Assembly (NCBI RefSeq): GCF_001557535.2
Contig: NZ_CP014306.1
Location: forward strand, 3,333,022 to 3,397,021
DNA: 64,000 nucleotides
Origin: Burkholderia sp. PAMC 26561
GTDB taxonomy: Bacteria; Pseudomonadota; Gammaproteobacteria; Burkholderiales; Burkholderiaceae
Reading direction: 5' to 3'
In this document: positions 1 through 9,449 of the stretch, one piece after another
Layout of the letters: each line of letters starts with the position of its first letter
Position numbering within the stretch: position 1 is the stretch's first letter
Made by a program: the position numbers and the translations under genes
The notes under the pieces: model-generated
The model's database searches: none
The model's input: only the letters and a program-made list of their open reading frames with translations
What the model was told of the DNA's origin: nothing

Positions 1-206
1 CGGGTTTCGAGCAGAAGGCCAAGGCCGAAGCCATCGACGCCCGCGTTATTGCTGATACACGTGATTCCCTGGACGCCCGTGTCGCGCAATGCCGCGATCA
101 GCGCTTCGGGAATGCCGCACAGGCCGAATCCGCCGACGGCAAACGTCTGGCCGTCCTTCACGATGTCTTCGAGCGCCTCTTTCGCGCCGGGATAGACCTT
201 GTTCAT
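1..206 (-). CDS. scoA: 3-oxoacid CoA-transferase subunit A (5' end only)
   Basis: Only the first 68 or so codons are inside the window; the gene runs off the left edge. The N-terminus begins [16 protein letters not shown] and contains the glycine-rich stretch [13 protein letters not shown] followed by [13 protein letters not shown]. This is typical of the alpha subunit of succinyl-CoA:3-ketoacid CoA-transferases, which move CoA from succinyl-CoA to acetoacetate or a similar 3-oxoacid. The start is an ATG at 204-206, preceded on the minus strand by AGGGACAA. The beta subunit gene would be expected to follow just outside the window. A PAS-LuxR regulator is divergently placed 192 bp away and may control it (inference). 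Confidence 0.85.
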   Translation of the reverse strand, partial: MNKVYPGAKEALEDIVKDGQTFAVGGFGLCGIPEALIAALRDTGVQGITCISNNAGVDGFGLGLLLET

Positions 207-398
207 TTGTCCCTTCCTGATCTGGATGAAATCTGATTATTCGAGTCGTTGCGCCGTTCGTTTCTCCGGCGATAACGACTTTCTGACGTTGCAAAAGAGT
301 ACGACGATGCATCGATCCGGCACAATACGCAAAAATACATAAGTAATTGCCGTAGTGCGCGGCGATGCAAACATCAAACGCCCGTCGTCCGAGCCAAA

Positions 399-944
399 AT
401 GCCTCAACTGGATTATCAAACTGCGTTTCATCTTGCGCCAGTCGGGCTGGTGTTGTCACGGGAACGGATCATCGAAGACTGCAACGCGCAGCTTTGTGCA
501 ATCTTCGGCGTAAAGCCCGAGGCGCTGATCGGGCGCTCGTTCCAGGTGCTGTATCCGTCGCCGGTGGAATTCGAGCGGATCGGCGCGCGCATTTCCGCCT
601 TGATGCAGCGTCAGGGCAGCTACGCCGACGACCGCATCATGAAACGCGCGAACGGGGAATTGTTCTGGTGCCACGTGACCGGACGGTCGCTGGATTTGAG
701 CGCGCCGCATGCCGCGGGTGTCTGGACGTTCGAAGACCTGAGCGCGACGCGGCGAGTCGCCATCGAACTCACACCGCGTGAGCGCGAGATTGCCGCGCAA
801 CTCGTGACGGGCAAGACCAGCAAGCAGATCGGCCGCGCGCTCGACATCAGCTCGCGAACCGTCGACATCTACCGCGCGAAACTCATGCGCAAATACGACA
901 CGGGCAACGCCACCGAATTGCTGCAGCGGCTCCTGGGCGATTGA
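399..944 (+). CDS. PAS domain LuxR-type transcriptional regulator
   Basis: This is a 181-residue protein with an N-terminal PAS fold (about residues 8-110, including the PAS-like run GVKPEALIGRSFQVLYPS). A C-terminal LuxR/GerE helix-turn-helix follows (about 122-178, ELTPREREIAAQLVTGKTSK then SSRTVDIYRAKLMRKY). There is no receiver domain or transmembrane segment, so it is probably a cytosolic one-component sensor-regulator. It diverges from the CoA-transferase gene, and small PAS-LuxR regulators often control the neighbouring catabolic operon, so control of ketone-body or 3-oxoacid use is plausible but unproven. Its stop codon lies directly against the stop of the thioesterase gene on the other strand, making a tail-to-tail arrangement with no spacer. 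Confidence 0.85.
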   Translation: MPQLDYQTAFHLAPVGLVLSRERIIEDCNAQLCAIFGVKPEALIGRSFQVLYPSPVEFERIGARISALMQRQGSYADDRIMKRANGELFWCHVTGRSLDLSAPHAAGVWTFEDLSATRRVAIELTPREREIAAQLVTGKTSKQIGRALDISSRTVDIYRAKLMRKYDTGNATELLQRLLGD

Positions 945-1406
945 TTACTTGTGCGGCGCCGCCGTTTCAATGGCATGACGCAGCAGATCCGGAATCGGCA
1001 CCGATTTCGCAGCTGCGTAGTCGACCCACACGCATTTGGCGGTGCCGCGTGCGTAAAGCGTGGCGGGATCGTCCGCTCGATACAGCTCGAAGCGCGTATC
1101 GAAGCTGCTGCGTCCGGGCGCGCCGACAAACATGCTGCCAATGACGTCGCCCGGGTAATGGAGTTGCCTGAGGAATTCCATCGATGCATTCACGACCACC
1201 GGCCCCTGCCCTTTGGCGTTGGCGCCGGCAATGTCCAGCTCCCGGAACCACGTGATCCGCACTTCTTCCATGAAGCGGAAATACACCGTGTTGTTGACGT
1301 GGCCGAAAGCGTCCATGTCGCCCCACCGGATAGGCATGGACAAGTCGATGACGCGATGAAACCCGCCTTGCGCCGCGCCCGACGCTTGTTCGACAACCTG
1401 GCTCAT
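945..1406 (-). CDS. Acyl-CoA thioesterase, hotdog fold (YbgC/4HBT family)
   Basis: The protein has 153 residues. It shows the family signature WGDMDAFGHVNNTVYFRFME, in which the Asp of DMDAFGHVNN is the expected catalytic residue of 4-hydroxybenzoyl-CoA-like thioesterases. Such enzymes hydrolyse acyl-CoA thioesters in the cytosol; the substrate cannot be read from the sequence. Its start overlaps the stop of the upstream SDR gene by 4 bp, so the two are almost certainly co-transcribed and translationally coupled. This suggests they act on the same acyl-CoA pathway (inference). Confidence 0.88.
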   Translation of the reverse strand: MSQVVEQASGAAQGGFHRVIDLSMPIRWGDMDAFGHVNNTVYFRFMEEVRITWFRELDIAGANAKGQGPVVVNASMEFLRQLHYPGDVIGSMFVGAPGRSSFDTRFELYRADDPATLYARGTAKCVWVDYAAAKSVPIPDLLRHAIETAAPHK

Positions 1407-2176
1407 AAGCCGAATCCATCGTCGGCGGCGATCACCGAGCCGTTGATGAACTGCGACTCGTCGGCGGCGAGCAGGAGCAACAGTCCATCCAGGTCTTCAG
1501 GCGTGCCCACGCGGCGGCGCGGCAAGATGGACAGCAGTTTCTGCCCCGCTTCGCTCTTCCAGTGGTGATGATTCAGTTCGGTATCGATATAACCGGGACA
1601 GATGGCGTTCACGTTGATCCCATGACGGCCCCATTCCTGCGCCATGGCTTTTGTCATATGGACGACGGCCGCCTTGCTCATGGAATACACGCCGATCTGC
1701 GGCAGCGTCTTGAGTCCGGCCATGGACGCGATGTTGATGATCCGGTAGCCGGGCTTTACGGTCCCGTTGCCGCGCATGATCATTCGCTTCGCCACTTCCT
1801 GCGCGACGAAAAACGCGCCGCGCGTGTTGGTATCGAAGACGAAATCGAAATCCGATGGCGTCACGTCCGTCAGCTTTTGCTGGGTCGATACACCCGAGTT
1901 GTTCACCAGAATATCGATAGTGCCCGCTTCCGTCTCCGCGTGGGCGACCGCAGACTTGATGCTCTGGTAGTCGGTGACATCGAGCGATACGACATGCGCC
2001 GCGCCGCCCGATGCCTCGATTTCAGCCCGCAATTCCTTGAGGCGCTCAGTGCGGCGGCTTGCCAGCACGACCCGTGCGCCGGCCTGCGACAGCACTTGCG
2101 CAAAGCGTTTGCCCAGTCCGCTGGAAGCGCCGGTAATAAGCGCGCATTTGCCTTCCAGGTTGATCGAACGGCCCAT
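1403..2176 (-). CDS. Short-chain dehydrogenase/reductase (SDR)
   Basis: This is a 257-residue classical SDR. It has the nucleotide-binding motif TGASSGLG at about residues 15-22, the NNSG motif, and the catalytic YSMSK (YxxxK) with a preceding Ser. The end GSVIAADDGFGL is typical of the family. It should be a cytosolic NAD(P)-dependent oxidoreductase acting on a hydroxyl or keto substrate. The downstream thioesterase overlaps it by 4 bp, and the divergent ETF-ubiquinone oxidoreductase gene begins 237 bp away. A role next to acyl-CoA oxidation is therefore reasonable, but the exact reaction is unknown. Confidence 0.9.
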   Translation of the reverse strand: MGRSINLEGKCALITGASSGLGKRFAQVLSQAGARVVLASRRTERLKELRAEIEASGGAAHVVSLDVTDYQSIKSAVAHAETEAGTIDILVNNSGVSTQQKLTDVTPSDFDFVFDTNTRGAFFVAQEVAKRMIMRGNGTVKPGYRIINIASMAGLKTLPQIGVYSMSKAAVVHMTKAMAQEWGRHGINVNAICPGYIDTELNHHHWKSEAGQKLLSILPRRRVGTPEDLDGLLLLLAADESQFINGSVIAADDGFGL

Positions 2177-2390
2177 TGTTTTTCCTTGGTTGAAAGCGAT
2201 TGAGTTGTTCGGGATCGGTCCGTCTTGCGCTCGTGTGATGCTGTTGCTTTGTACGAAATCTGCGCGGAACTGGACCAGGTCCAGCGAGCCAATATGCTAT
2301 CGTGAAATAATACGGTCGTGCTAATCGCCGGAACGTTAGTTGCACCATACCTATCGTTCCCTGACAATACGCGATCCCCAAAAAAGCATT

Positions 2391-2400
2391 CTAACGTTAG
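2391..2400. promoter_or_regulatory. Candidate operator palindrome upstream of ETF-QO
   Basis: CTAACGTTAG is a perfect 10-bp palindrome ending 13 nt before the ETF-QO start codon. A partial copy (GAACGTTAGT) lies about 60 bp upstream at 2331-2340. This spacing and symmetry resemble a dimeric repressor site. The cognate regulator is not known from the sequence. Confidence 0.35.
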
Positions 2401-2413
2401 ACAGGAGCATTGG

Positions 2414-4087
2414 ATGACCCCGGCGAGTCTCATCGAGCAGTACGGTCCCCGTGAGTCCATGGAGTACGACGTCGTGATCGTGGGCGGCGGCCCTGCGGGA
2501 CTTTCTGCGGCCATCCGGCTGAAACAGCTTGCGCAGGAAAAAGGCGTCGAACTCGGCGTATGCGTGCTGGAGAAAGGCTCCGAGATTGGTGCGCACATCC
2601 TCTCCGGCGCCGTCATGGACCCACGCGCGCTCAGCGAATTGCTGCCCGACTGGAAGACACAAGGCGCGCCGCTCGACGTGGAAGTGACCGAAGACCGCTT
2701 TCTGTTCCTGTCGCAGGACAGCGCGAAGCAAGTCCCGAACTGGTTGCTCCCGGACAACTTCAAGAACCACGGCAACTACGTCATTTCGCTGGCTAACGTT
2801 ACCCGCTGGCTCGGCCAGCAGGCGGAAGCGCTGGGCGTCGAGATATTCCCGGGCTTTCCTGCAGCCGAAGTGCTCTACACGGAAGACGGCGCCGTGCGCG
2901 GCGTGGCGACCGGCAACCTGGGCGTGGGCAAGAACGGCGAGCCGACCGGCAATTTCCAGCTCGGCATGGAATTGCACGCCAAATACACGCTCTTTTGCGA
3001 AGGCGCGCGCGGCAATCTCGGCCGGCAGTTGATGGACAAATTCAAGCTCGGCCGCGACGCCGATCCGCAGGTCTATGGCCTCGGCATCAAGGAACTCTGG
3101 ACAATCGACCCGGCCAAGCACAAGCCGGGTCTGGTGATTCATACCGCCGGCTGGCCGCTCGAAACCGATACCTACGGCGGCTCGTTCCTCTATCACATGG
3201 ACAATAACCAGGTAATGGTCGGTTTTGTCGTGGGCCTCGGGTACTCGAATCCGTATCTGTCGCCGTTCGAGGAGTTCCAGCGCTACAAGACGCATCCTGC
3301 AATCCGTACGTTCCTGGAAGGCGGCAAGCGCGTGTCGTATGGCGCGCGCGCGATCGTGGCCGGCGGCCTCATGTCGCTGCCGAAGCTGGTGTTCAAGGGC
3401 GGCGCGCTGGTCGGCGACGATGCCGGGTTCCTGAATGCATCGCGGATCAAGGGCAGTCACGCGGCAATCAAATCCGGCAAGATGGCGGCGGAAGCGGCGT
3501 TCGACGCAGTGCAAGCCGGCCGCGAGGCCGATGAACTGACCGCATACCCGGAATCGTTCAATAACTCGTGGCTCAAGACCGAGCTGTATCGCGCCCGCAA
3601 TTTCAAGCAGTGGATGAGCAAGGGCCTGTACATGGGCACGTTCATGGTCGGCCTCGAACAGAAGCTGCTGGGCGGCAACGTGCCCTGGACGCTGCACCAT
3701 CAGCACGCCGATAACGAAACGCTCAAGCCGGCATCGCAATGCAAGCCGATTGTTTATCCGAAGCCGGATGGCAAGCTGACGTTCGACCGGCTCACGTCGG
3801 TGTTCATATCGAACACGAATCACGACGAGAACCAGCCGCCGCATTTGACGCTGAAGGATGCGTCGGTTCCGGTCGATGTGAATCTGCGCACGTACGCCGG
3901 ACCGGAAAGCCGTTATTGCCCGGCGCAGGTGTACGAGTTCGTGAAAAACGACGACGGCACCGAGCGCCTGCAAATCAACGCGCAAAACTGCGTCCACTGC
4001 AAGACGTGCGATATCAAGGACCCGACGCAGAATATCGTGTGGGTTCCGCCTGAAGGCGGCGGCGGTCCGAACTATCCGAACATGTGA
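2414..4087 (+). CDS. etfD: Electron transfer flavoprotein-ubiquinone oxidoreductase
   Basis: This 557-residue iron-sulfur flavoprotein passes electrons from reduced ETF (fed by acyl-CoA and other dehydrogenases) to ubiquinone at the inner membrane. The FAD-binding motif DVVIVGGGPAGLSAA lies near the N-terminus. The C-terminus carries the [4Fe-4S] cluster ligands, a Cys in SRYCPAQVYEF followed by CVHCKTCDIKDPTQN. The start was chosen at 2414 because an AGGAG lies 7 nt upstream; the open frame continues back to 2318 but without homology-like sequence. It stands alone, with a strong terminator after it. It probably serves fatty-acid or branched-chain amino-acid oxidation together with the SDR/thioesterase and CoA-transferase neighbours (inference). 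Confidence 0.95.
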   Translation: MTPASLIEQYGPRESMEYDVVIVGGGPAGLSAAIRLKQLAQEKGVELGVCVLEKGSEIGAHILSGAVMDPRALSELLPDWKTQGAPLDVEVTEDRFLFLSQDSAKQVPNWLLPDNFKNHGNYVISLANVTRWLGQQAEALGVEIFPGFPAAEVLYTEDGAVRGVATGNLGVGKNGEPTGNFQLGMELHAKYTLFCEGARGNLGRQLMDKFKLGRDADPQVYGLGIKELWTIDPAKHKPGLVIHTAGWPLETDTYGGSFLYHMDNNQVMVGFVVGLGYSNPYLSPFEEFQRYKTHPAIRTFLEGGKRVSYGARAIVAGGLMSLPKLVFKGGALVGDDAGFLNASRIKGSHAAIKSGKMAAEAAFDAVQAGREADELTAYPESFNNSWLKTELYRARNFKQWMSKGLYMGTFMVGLEQKLLGGNVPWTLHHQHADNETLKPASQCKPIVYPKPDGKLTFDRLTSVFISNTNHDENQPPHLTLKDASVPVDVNLRTYAGPESRYCPAQVYEFVKNDDGTERLQINAQNCVHCKTCDIKDPTQNIVWVPPEGGGGPNYPNM

Positions 4088-4134
4088 TCGTTCGGCTGGA
4101 TTGACGGTTAGAAGGCCTGAACGCTTGAAAAAAA

Positions 4135-4166
4135 CGCCGGTTCTTTGTGAGAACCGGCGATTTTTT
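4135..4166. terminator. Bidirectional rho-independent terminator between ETF-QO and aroC
   Basis: The inverted repeat CGCCGGTTCT (4135-4144) / AGAACCGGCG (4150-4159) has a 5-nt loop. It is flanked by A-rich sequence on the left and six T on the right, so it can stop transcription from both converging genes. Confidence 0.85.
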
Positions 4167-5268
4167 ATTCGGGGATGTGCGCCGCGATGTGAGGCGTAGT
4201 CGTCTCGACATCGCCATTCTGCGCGCGATGTCGCAGCGCGTGATCGATCAGGACCAGCGCGAGCAGTGCTTCGGCGATAGGGGTCGCGCGAATCCCGACG
4301 CACGGATCGTGGCGGCCGAAAGTTTCGACGATGGCTGCATGACCAGCTTTGTCGATGGATTCACGCGGCGTGCGGATGCTCGACGTCGGCTTGATTGCGA
4401 TAGACACCGTAATGTCCTGCCCGCTCGAAATCCCGCCGAGCACGCCGCCTGCGTTGTTCGCGGCGAAACCTTCCGGCGTCATCTCGTCGCCGTGAACGCT
4501 GCCGCGTTGCGCGACGCTCGCAAAGCCCGCGCCGATTTCGACACCCTTCACGGCATTGATGCCCATCATCGCCTTGGCGATGTCAGCATCGAGACGGTCA
4601 TAGAGCGGCTCGCCCAAACCCGCCGGCACGCCCGTTGCAATCACGCCGATGCGCGCGCCGATCGAGTCGCCGTCGTGGCGCAGCGCGTCCATGTATTCCT
4701 CGAGACGCGGCACGATCTCGGCATTCGGCGCGAAAAACGGATTTTCACGCACGTGTTCCCATGCCACGAATGGAATCGGGATCTCGCCGAGCGCGCTCAT
4801 GAAGCCGTGGGTTTCGATGCCATACCGTTCCCGCAGCCACTTCTTCGCGACCGCACCGGCCGCCACTGTCGGCGCCGTCAAGCGCGCCGAAGAGCGGCCG
4901 CCGCCACGATAATCGCGGATTCCATATTTCTGCCAGTACGTGTAATCGGCGTGTCCGGGACGAAACGTCTCCGCGATATTGCCGTAATCCTTGCTGCGCT
5001 GATCGGTGTTGCGAATCAGCAAGGCGATCGGCGTGCCGGTCGTCCTGCCTTCGAAAACACCCGAAAGGATCTCGACCTGATCGGCTTCCTGACGCTGGGT
5101 CACATGGCGCGACGTGCCGGGTTTGCGTCGATCGAGCTCGATCTGGATATCGGCTTCGGTCAGCGCCATTCCCGGCGGGCAGCCGTCGATCACGCAACCG
5201 ATCGCAGGACCATGCGACTCGCCGAAGTTCGTGACGGTGAAAAGCGTGCCGAGTGTGTTGCCGGACAT
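4165..5268 (-). CDS. aroC: Chorismate synthase
   Basis: This 367-residue enzyme of the shikimate pathway converts 5-enolpyruvylshikimate-3-phosphate to chorismate and requires reduced FMN. The first signature [14 protein letters not shown] starts at residue 16. The second, [18 protein letters not shown], and the later GGISSGQ region are also present. The start at 5266-5268 gives the family-typical N-terminus [16 protein letters not shown]; the frame stays open upstream, but that part has no homology. The gene lies 82 bp downstream of the transporter-acyltransferase gene on the same strand. Its stop overlaps the T-tract of the shared terminator. Confidence 0.97.
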   Translation of the reverse strand: MSGNTLGTLFTVTNFGESHGPAIGCVIDGCPPGMALTEADIQIELDRRKPGTSRHVTQRQEADQVEILSGVFEGRTTGTPIALLIRNTDQRSKDYGNIAETFRPGHADYTYWQKYGIRDYRGGGRSSARLTAPTVAAGAVAKKWLRERYGIETHGFMSALGEIPIPFVAWEHVRENPFFAPNAEIVPRLEEYMDALRHDGDSIGARIGVIATGVPAGLGEPLYDRLDADIAKAMMGINAVKGVEIGAGFASVAQRGSVHGDEMTPEGFAANNAGGVLGGISSGQDITVSIAIKPTSSIRTPRESIDKAGHAAIVETFGRHDPCVGIRATPIAEALLALVLIDHALRHRAQNGDVETTTPHIAAHIPE

Positions 5269-5350
5269 GAGCGTCGTCCTGAAAATATCGAGAGAGCCGA
5301 TATTATGCCAGCCGGGAGCCCTTCCAGCCTCGTTCCGCCCCTGTTTGCGC

Positions 5351-7285
5351 CTACTTGCGGGCGCCCCGGAGCGTCGCAACGAGTTGTTGCAAGTGTTCCG
5401 GGGTGGCATCGGCGGGATCGATCGGCTCGCCAACCGCCAGCGTCAGCCGGCTCATCACGCCGCGCTGGATCGGACGCGGCCAGCTCGTGTCCCCATAACG
5501 GGAAAAGACGCTGCCCCACAAACCACGCAGCGCCAGCGGTATGACCGGCGCCGACCGGCGTCTCAGAATCTCGCTGATGCCGTGGCGGAACGGGTTCAGT
5601 TCACCCGTTCGCGTCAGCTTGCCTTCGGGGAAGATGCAGACGAGGTCGCCTTCGGCAAGCGCGCGGCCGCAGGCATCGTAGGCCTTTTCGAGCAGCGCCG
5701 CGTCTTCGTGGGCCGGCGCGATCGGAATTGCCTTTACATGGCGAAAGAGCCAGCCGATCAGCGGCGAGCGAAAAATCCGATGATCCATCACGAAGCGAAT
5801 CGGCCGGGGACTTTCCGACATGATCACGATGGCATCGACGAAACTCACATGGTTGCAGACCAGCACAGCCGCGCCGTGCCCGGGAATCCGCTCGGCGTTG
5901 ACAAGCCTGATCCGGTAGAACGTGTGCACGAGAATCCACGCGAGAAACCGCAGCAGGAATTCGGGCACGAGCGAATAGATGTAGGCGGCCACCACGATAT
6001 TGAGCAACGCCGTGGTGAGGAACAGTCCCGGAATGCCCACGCCCGCTGACGTCAATCCCATGGCCATCAGCGCCGACACGATCATGAAAAACGAGTTGAG
6101 GATATTGTTCGCGGCAATGATCCGCGCGCGATGCGTCGGCTGGCTGCGCGCCTGGATCAGCGCGTACAGCGGGACGCTGTAAAAACCGCCGAACATGGCG
6201 AGCAGGAACAGGTCCGCCAGAATGCGCCAGTGGACGCCGATCTGGAGGAATTCGGCAACGCCCATCAAGTGACCGGCCGGAACGATCTTATGGCTCGCAA
6301 AAAACAGGTCGATGGCAAACACGCTGATACCAATCGATCCCAGCGGAACAAGCCCGATCTCGACGCGCCGCTTCGAGAGCTTTTCACACAGAAGCGAACC
6401 TGTGCCGATGCCTATCGAAAACGTCCCCAGCAACAGAGTGACCACGTCGGGATTCGCCGACAGCACATCTTTGGCGAAGTTGAAAAACGACGTGAGGAAA
6501 GTCGCGCCGACAAACCATAGCCACGAGATACCGAGCAGGCTCAGGAATACAGTCCGGTCGCGGCGTGCAAGCGCGAGATTGCGCCACGTTTCGGTGAAGG
6601 GATTCCAGTTGATCTTCAAATCGGGCTGAAGCGCCGCCGTGCTGGGCACGAAACTCGACGCCACGCGGCCAATCAACGCGACTGCGACGCAGCACACGGC
6701 GAGCAGAATCGCACCATGCTCCATCCACCCGGCCGACGCGCCGCCGATGATCGTGCCGATCAAAATTGCCACGAACGTCCCCATCTCGACGAGTCCGTTA
6801 CCACCCACGAGTTCGGACGGCTGCAAATGCTGTGGCAGGTACGCGTATTTCACCGGGCCGAAAACGGTCGAATGGACGCCCATCAGGAAGGTGCACAGGT
6901 AGAGCAACGGCGCGCTGTGAAGCACGAATCCCGTGCCGCCAACCAGCATCACGGCGATTTCGAAGGTCTTCACAAGACGCGTGAGCGTGGCTTTGTCGTA
7001 TTTATCGGCAATCTGGCCCGATGTCGCCGAAAACAGCACGAACGGCAAGATGAAGATGGCCGATATCAAAAAGGCAGCGGTTTTTGGATCGACGCCCGAA
7101 AAACGGGCGGCCTGAAACGTCACGAGCGACGTGAAGCCGACCTTGAAGACGTTGTCGTTGAGCGCCCCGAGAAACTGCGTCCAGAAAAATGGTGCAAAAC
7201 GGCGCTCGCTCAAGAGGCGAAACTGGCCGTCGCCGTGTGCGGGCTTTGCGGGTTTCTCGCGGGCGGAAGCAGGTAGTTCGCTCAT
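5351..7285 (-). CDS. MFS transporter fused to 1-acyl-glycerol-3-phosphate acyltransferase (LplT-PlsC fusion)
   Basis: The protein has 644 residues. The first ~430 form a 12-helix major facilitator domain of the lysophospholipid transporter type. The last ~200 form a PlsC-like acyltransferase with the catalytic HX4D motif in [12 protein letters not shown] and the [18 protein letters not shown] motif. In E. coli the transporter LplT and the acyltransferase Aas are separate, so this is a one-chain version that could flip lysophospholipids inward and re-acylate them at the inner membrane. Unlike Aas it has no acyl-ACP synthetase (AMP-binding) domain. The ATG at 7283-7285 is the first good start. 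Confidence 0.88.
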   Translation of the reverse strand: MSELPASAREKPAKPAHGDGQFRLLSERRFAPFFWTQFLGALNDNVFKVGFTSLVTFQAARFSGVDPKTAAFLISAIFILPFVLFSATSGQIADKYDKATLTRLVKTFEIAVMLVGGTGFVLHSAPLLYLCTFLMGVHSTVFGPVKYAYLPQHLQPSELVGGNGLVEMGTFVAILIGTIIGGASAGWMEHGAILLAVCCVAVALIGRVASSFVPSTAALQPDLKINWNPFTETWRNLALARRDRTVFLSLLGISWLWFVGATFLTSFFNFAKDVLSANPDVVTLLLGTFSIGIGTGSLLCEKLSKRRVEIGLVPLGSIGISVFAIDLFFASHKIVPAGHLMGVAEFLQIGVHWRILADLFLLAMFGGFYSVPLYALIQARSQPTHRARIIAANNILNSFFMIVSALMAMGLTSAGVGIPGLFLTTALLNIVVAAYIYSLVPEFLLRFLAWILVHTFYRIRLVNAERIPGHGAAVLVCNHVSFVDAIVIMSESPRPIRFVMDHRIFRSPLIGWLFRHVKAIPIAPAHEDAALLEKAYDACGRALAEGDLVCIFPEGKLTRTGELNPFRHGISEILRRRSAPVIPLALRGLWGSVFSRYGDTSWPRPIQRGVMSRLTLAVGEPIDPADATPEHLQQLVATLRGARK

Positions 7286-7360
7286 GGATTATTGGAGTTG
7301 GTAGCTGAGAGACCTTGGCGCCGGGCCACGCAATGCGGCGCCGGCTTCGAGACGAAAAAA

Positions 7361-7384
7361 ATGCGCGCCGGACCGGGCGCGCAT
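7361..7384 (-). terminator. Terminator downstream of the CBS-domain gene
   Basis: The inverted repeat ATGCGCGCC (7361-7369) / GGCGCGCAT (7376-7384) is followed by a run of T on the minus strand. It lies 58 bp after the stop of the CBS gene. Confidence 0.75.
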
Positions 7385-7441
7385 TGTTGCGAGCGTTTGA
7401 CACGCGCTAAAAGGCTAATCGCGATTGTGCGTTTGCCGGGT

Positions 7442-7894
7442 TCAGCGCGCTTCTTCTTGCTGCTCGGGCCAGTCGCGAATATAGGCCTTGAGCATCTTGT
7501 TCTCGAAACCTTGTTCCTCCACCACGGCTTTCGCGACGTCGTAGAAAGAAATCACACCCATGAGGATGCCCTTTTCCATGACCGGCAAGTAGCGCACGTG
7601 GTGCTCGAGCATCATGCGGCGTACTTCGTTTACGTCGGTTTCCGGCGTACAGGTGATGGGATGGTCGTCCATGACCTTGCGGATGGTGAACGTGCCTACG
7701 CTGCCGCCGTTCTTGCTCAGGATCTGGATGATCTCGCGGAACGTCAGCATGCCTGCAAGATCACCGTATTCAATGACCACCAGTGAACCGATGTCGTGTG
7801 ACGCCATTGCGTCAATGGCTTCGCTCAACGGCGTATCGGGCGTTACCGTGAAGAGCGCGTTGCCCTTGACGTTCAAAATGTCGCTGACTCGCAT
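7442..7894 (-). CDS. CBS-domain protein
   Basis: This 150-residue protein consists almost entirely of a tandem CBS pair (about residues 5-60 and 72-130). It has the family phrases DTPLSEAIDAMASHDIGSLV and VRRMMLEHHVRYLPVMEKG. Stand-alone CBS pairs bind adenine nucleotides and usually regulate other proteins; no enzymatic domain is present. The start at 7892-7894 (MRVSDILNVKG) follows GAGGAGACAATC on the minus strand and is preferred over longer open-frame starts. It is a single-gene unit with its own terminator. The partner protein is unknown. Confidence 0.85.
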   Translation of the reverse strand: MRVSDILNVKGNALFTVTPDTPLSEAIDAMASHDIGSLVVIEYGDLAGMLTFREIIQILSKNGGSVGTFTIRKVMDDHPITCTPETDVNEVRRMMLEHHVRYLPVMEKGILMGVISFYDVAKAVVEEQGFENKMLKAYIRDWPEQQEEAR

Positions 7895-8147
7895 GATTGT
7901 CTCCTCGCGAAAAGCCTGACTGTCTGTCGATCCTAGCGGAAAGACGGTTAAAAAGGAAGCGCGCAGGCACCCGTGATTCGTCTGGGGAAGCATATCGGGC
8001 GGGCTTTTGCGCCGAGTCAACCCTTAGCTTTGCCGCACTGGGATGCTCACGCCGTTGAAGCGCGCCGACGCTCGCGTCTACCCCAAGTTTGTCCCGCCAT
8101 ACCCGATGTTACGATAAATGACCCTTTCCCATGGTAGCCCGCCCACG

Positions 8148-9449
8148 ATGTCCGCCAACCGCTTCGATACCCTTGTACTGCATGCGGGCGCCGCGCCCGA
8201 CCCCACTACCGGCGCGCGCGCCACGCCGATCTACCAGACCACGTCGTTCTCATTTCGAGACACGGATCACGCCGCGTCGCTCTTCAACATGGAGCGCTCC
8301 GGCCACGTTTATTCGCGCATATCGAATCCGACAGTCGCCGTTTTCGAAGAGCGAGTGGCGGCGCTCGAAGGCGGCGTGGGCGCAATCGGCACGGCGAGCG
8401 GACAGGCCGCGCTGCATCTCGCGATCGCCACGCTGATGGGCGCAGGCTCCCACATTATTGCGTCCAGCGCGCTTTATGGCGGCTCGCACAACCTGCTGCA
8501 CTACACGCTGCGGCGCTTCGGCATAGACACCACGTTCGTGCCGCCCCACGATCCCGATGCCTGGCGAGCCGCAATCCGGCCGAATACGCGCCTCCTGTTC
8601 GGCGAGACGCTGGGGAACCCCGGCCTCGATGTTCTGGATATCGCGACCATCGCTGAAATCGCGCACGAGAACCGCGTGCCGTTGCTCGTGGATTCGACCT
8701 TCACCACGCCCTATTTGCTGCGCCCGTTCGATCATGGCGCCGACTTCGTCTACCATTCCGCGACCAAATTCCTGGGCGGCCACGGCACGACCATAGGCGG
8801 CGTGCTGGTCGACGGCGGCACATTCGACTTCACCGCGAGCGCCCTTTTCCCCGAATTCACCGAACCCTACGATGGCTTTCACGGCATGGTCTTCGCCGAA
8901 GAGAGCACGGTCGCGCCATTTCTGCTGCGCGCCCGCCGCGAGGGCCTGCGCGATTTCGGCGCATGTCTGCATCCGCAGGCTGCGTGGCAACTGCTGCAAG
9001 GCATCGAGACCCTGCCGCTGCGCATGGACAGGCACGTTGCCAATACGCGCAAGGTCGTCGAGTTCCTGCTTGCGAATCCGGCAGTCGAAGGCGTGGCGTA
9101 TCCGGAACTGGAAAGCCATCGCGATTACGCGCTCGCCAAGCGACTCCTGCCACGCGGCGCGGGTGCTGTTTTCAGCTTCGATCTGCGCGGCGACGTGGCG
9201 GCGGCACGGCGCTTCATAGAATCGCTGACCTTGTTTTCCCATCTGGCCAATGTCGGCGACGCACGTTCGCTCGTCATCCATCCTGCATCGACCACGCATT
9301 TCCGCATGGACGCAGCCGCCCTTGCCGCCGCCGGAATCGCGCCAGGCCGTATCCGGCTGTCGATTGGCCTGGAAGATCCTGACGATCTCATCGACGACCT
9401 CAAGCGCGGACTGAAGGCATCGCAAAAAAGCGAAGGGAGCCGCGCATGA
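8148..9449 (+). CDS. metY: O-acetylhomoserine (thiol)-lyase / aminocarboxypropyltransferase
   Basis: This PLP-dependent Cys/Met metabolism family enzyme of about 433 residues makes homocysteine (or methionine) from O-acetylhomoserine and sulfide (or methanethiol). The N-terminus FDTLVLHAGAAPDPTTGARA with TPIYQTTSF is characteristic of O-acetylhomoserine sulfhydrylases. The PLP lysine lies in YHSATKFLGGHGTTIGG. Two in-frame ATGs exist, 8118 and 8148; 8148 fits the family N-terminus better, and neither has a clear Shine-Dalgarno sequence. An alpha/beta hydrolase gene follows with a 4-bp overlap. The choice between sulfhydrylase and a related gamma-lyase rests on general resemblance only. Confidence 0.87.
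   Translation: MSANRFDTLVLHAGAAPDPTTGARATPIYQTTSFSFRDTDHAASLFNMERSGHVYSRISNPTVAVFEERVAALEGGVGAIGTASGQAALHLAIATLMGAGSHIIASSALYGGSHNLLHYTLRRFGIDTTFVPPHDPDAWRAAIRPNTRLLFGETLGNPGLDVLDIATIAEIAHENRVPLLVDSTFTTPYLLRPFDHGADFVYHSATKFLGGHGTTIGGVLVDGGTFDFTASALFPEFTEPYDGFHGMVFAEESTVAPFLLRARREGLRDFGACLHPQAAWQLLQGIETLPLRMDRHVANTRKVVEFLLANPAVEGVAYPELESHRDYALAKRLLPRGAGAVFSFDLRGDVAAARRFIESLTLFSHLANVGDARSLVIHPASTTHFRMDAAALAAAGIAPGRIRLSIGLEDPDDLIDDLKRGLKASQKSEGSRA

Noticed and set aside
2351..4303. A 650-codon minus-strand open frame opposite ETF-QO
   Set aside because: Antisense shadow of a gene with clear FAD and Fe-S motifs; it also runs across the strong terminator at 4135-4166.
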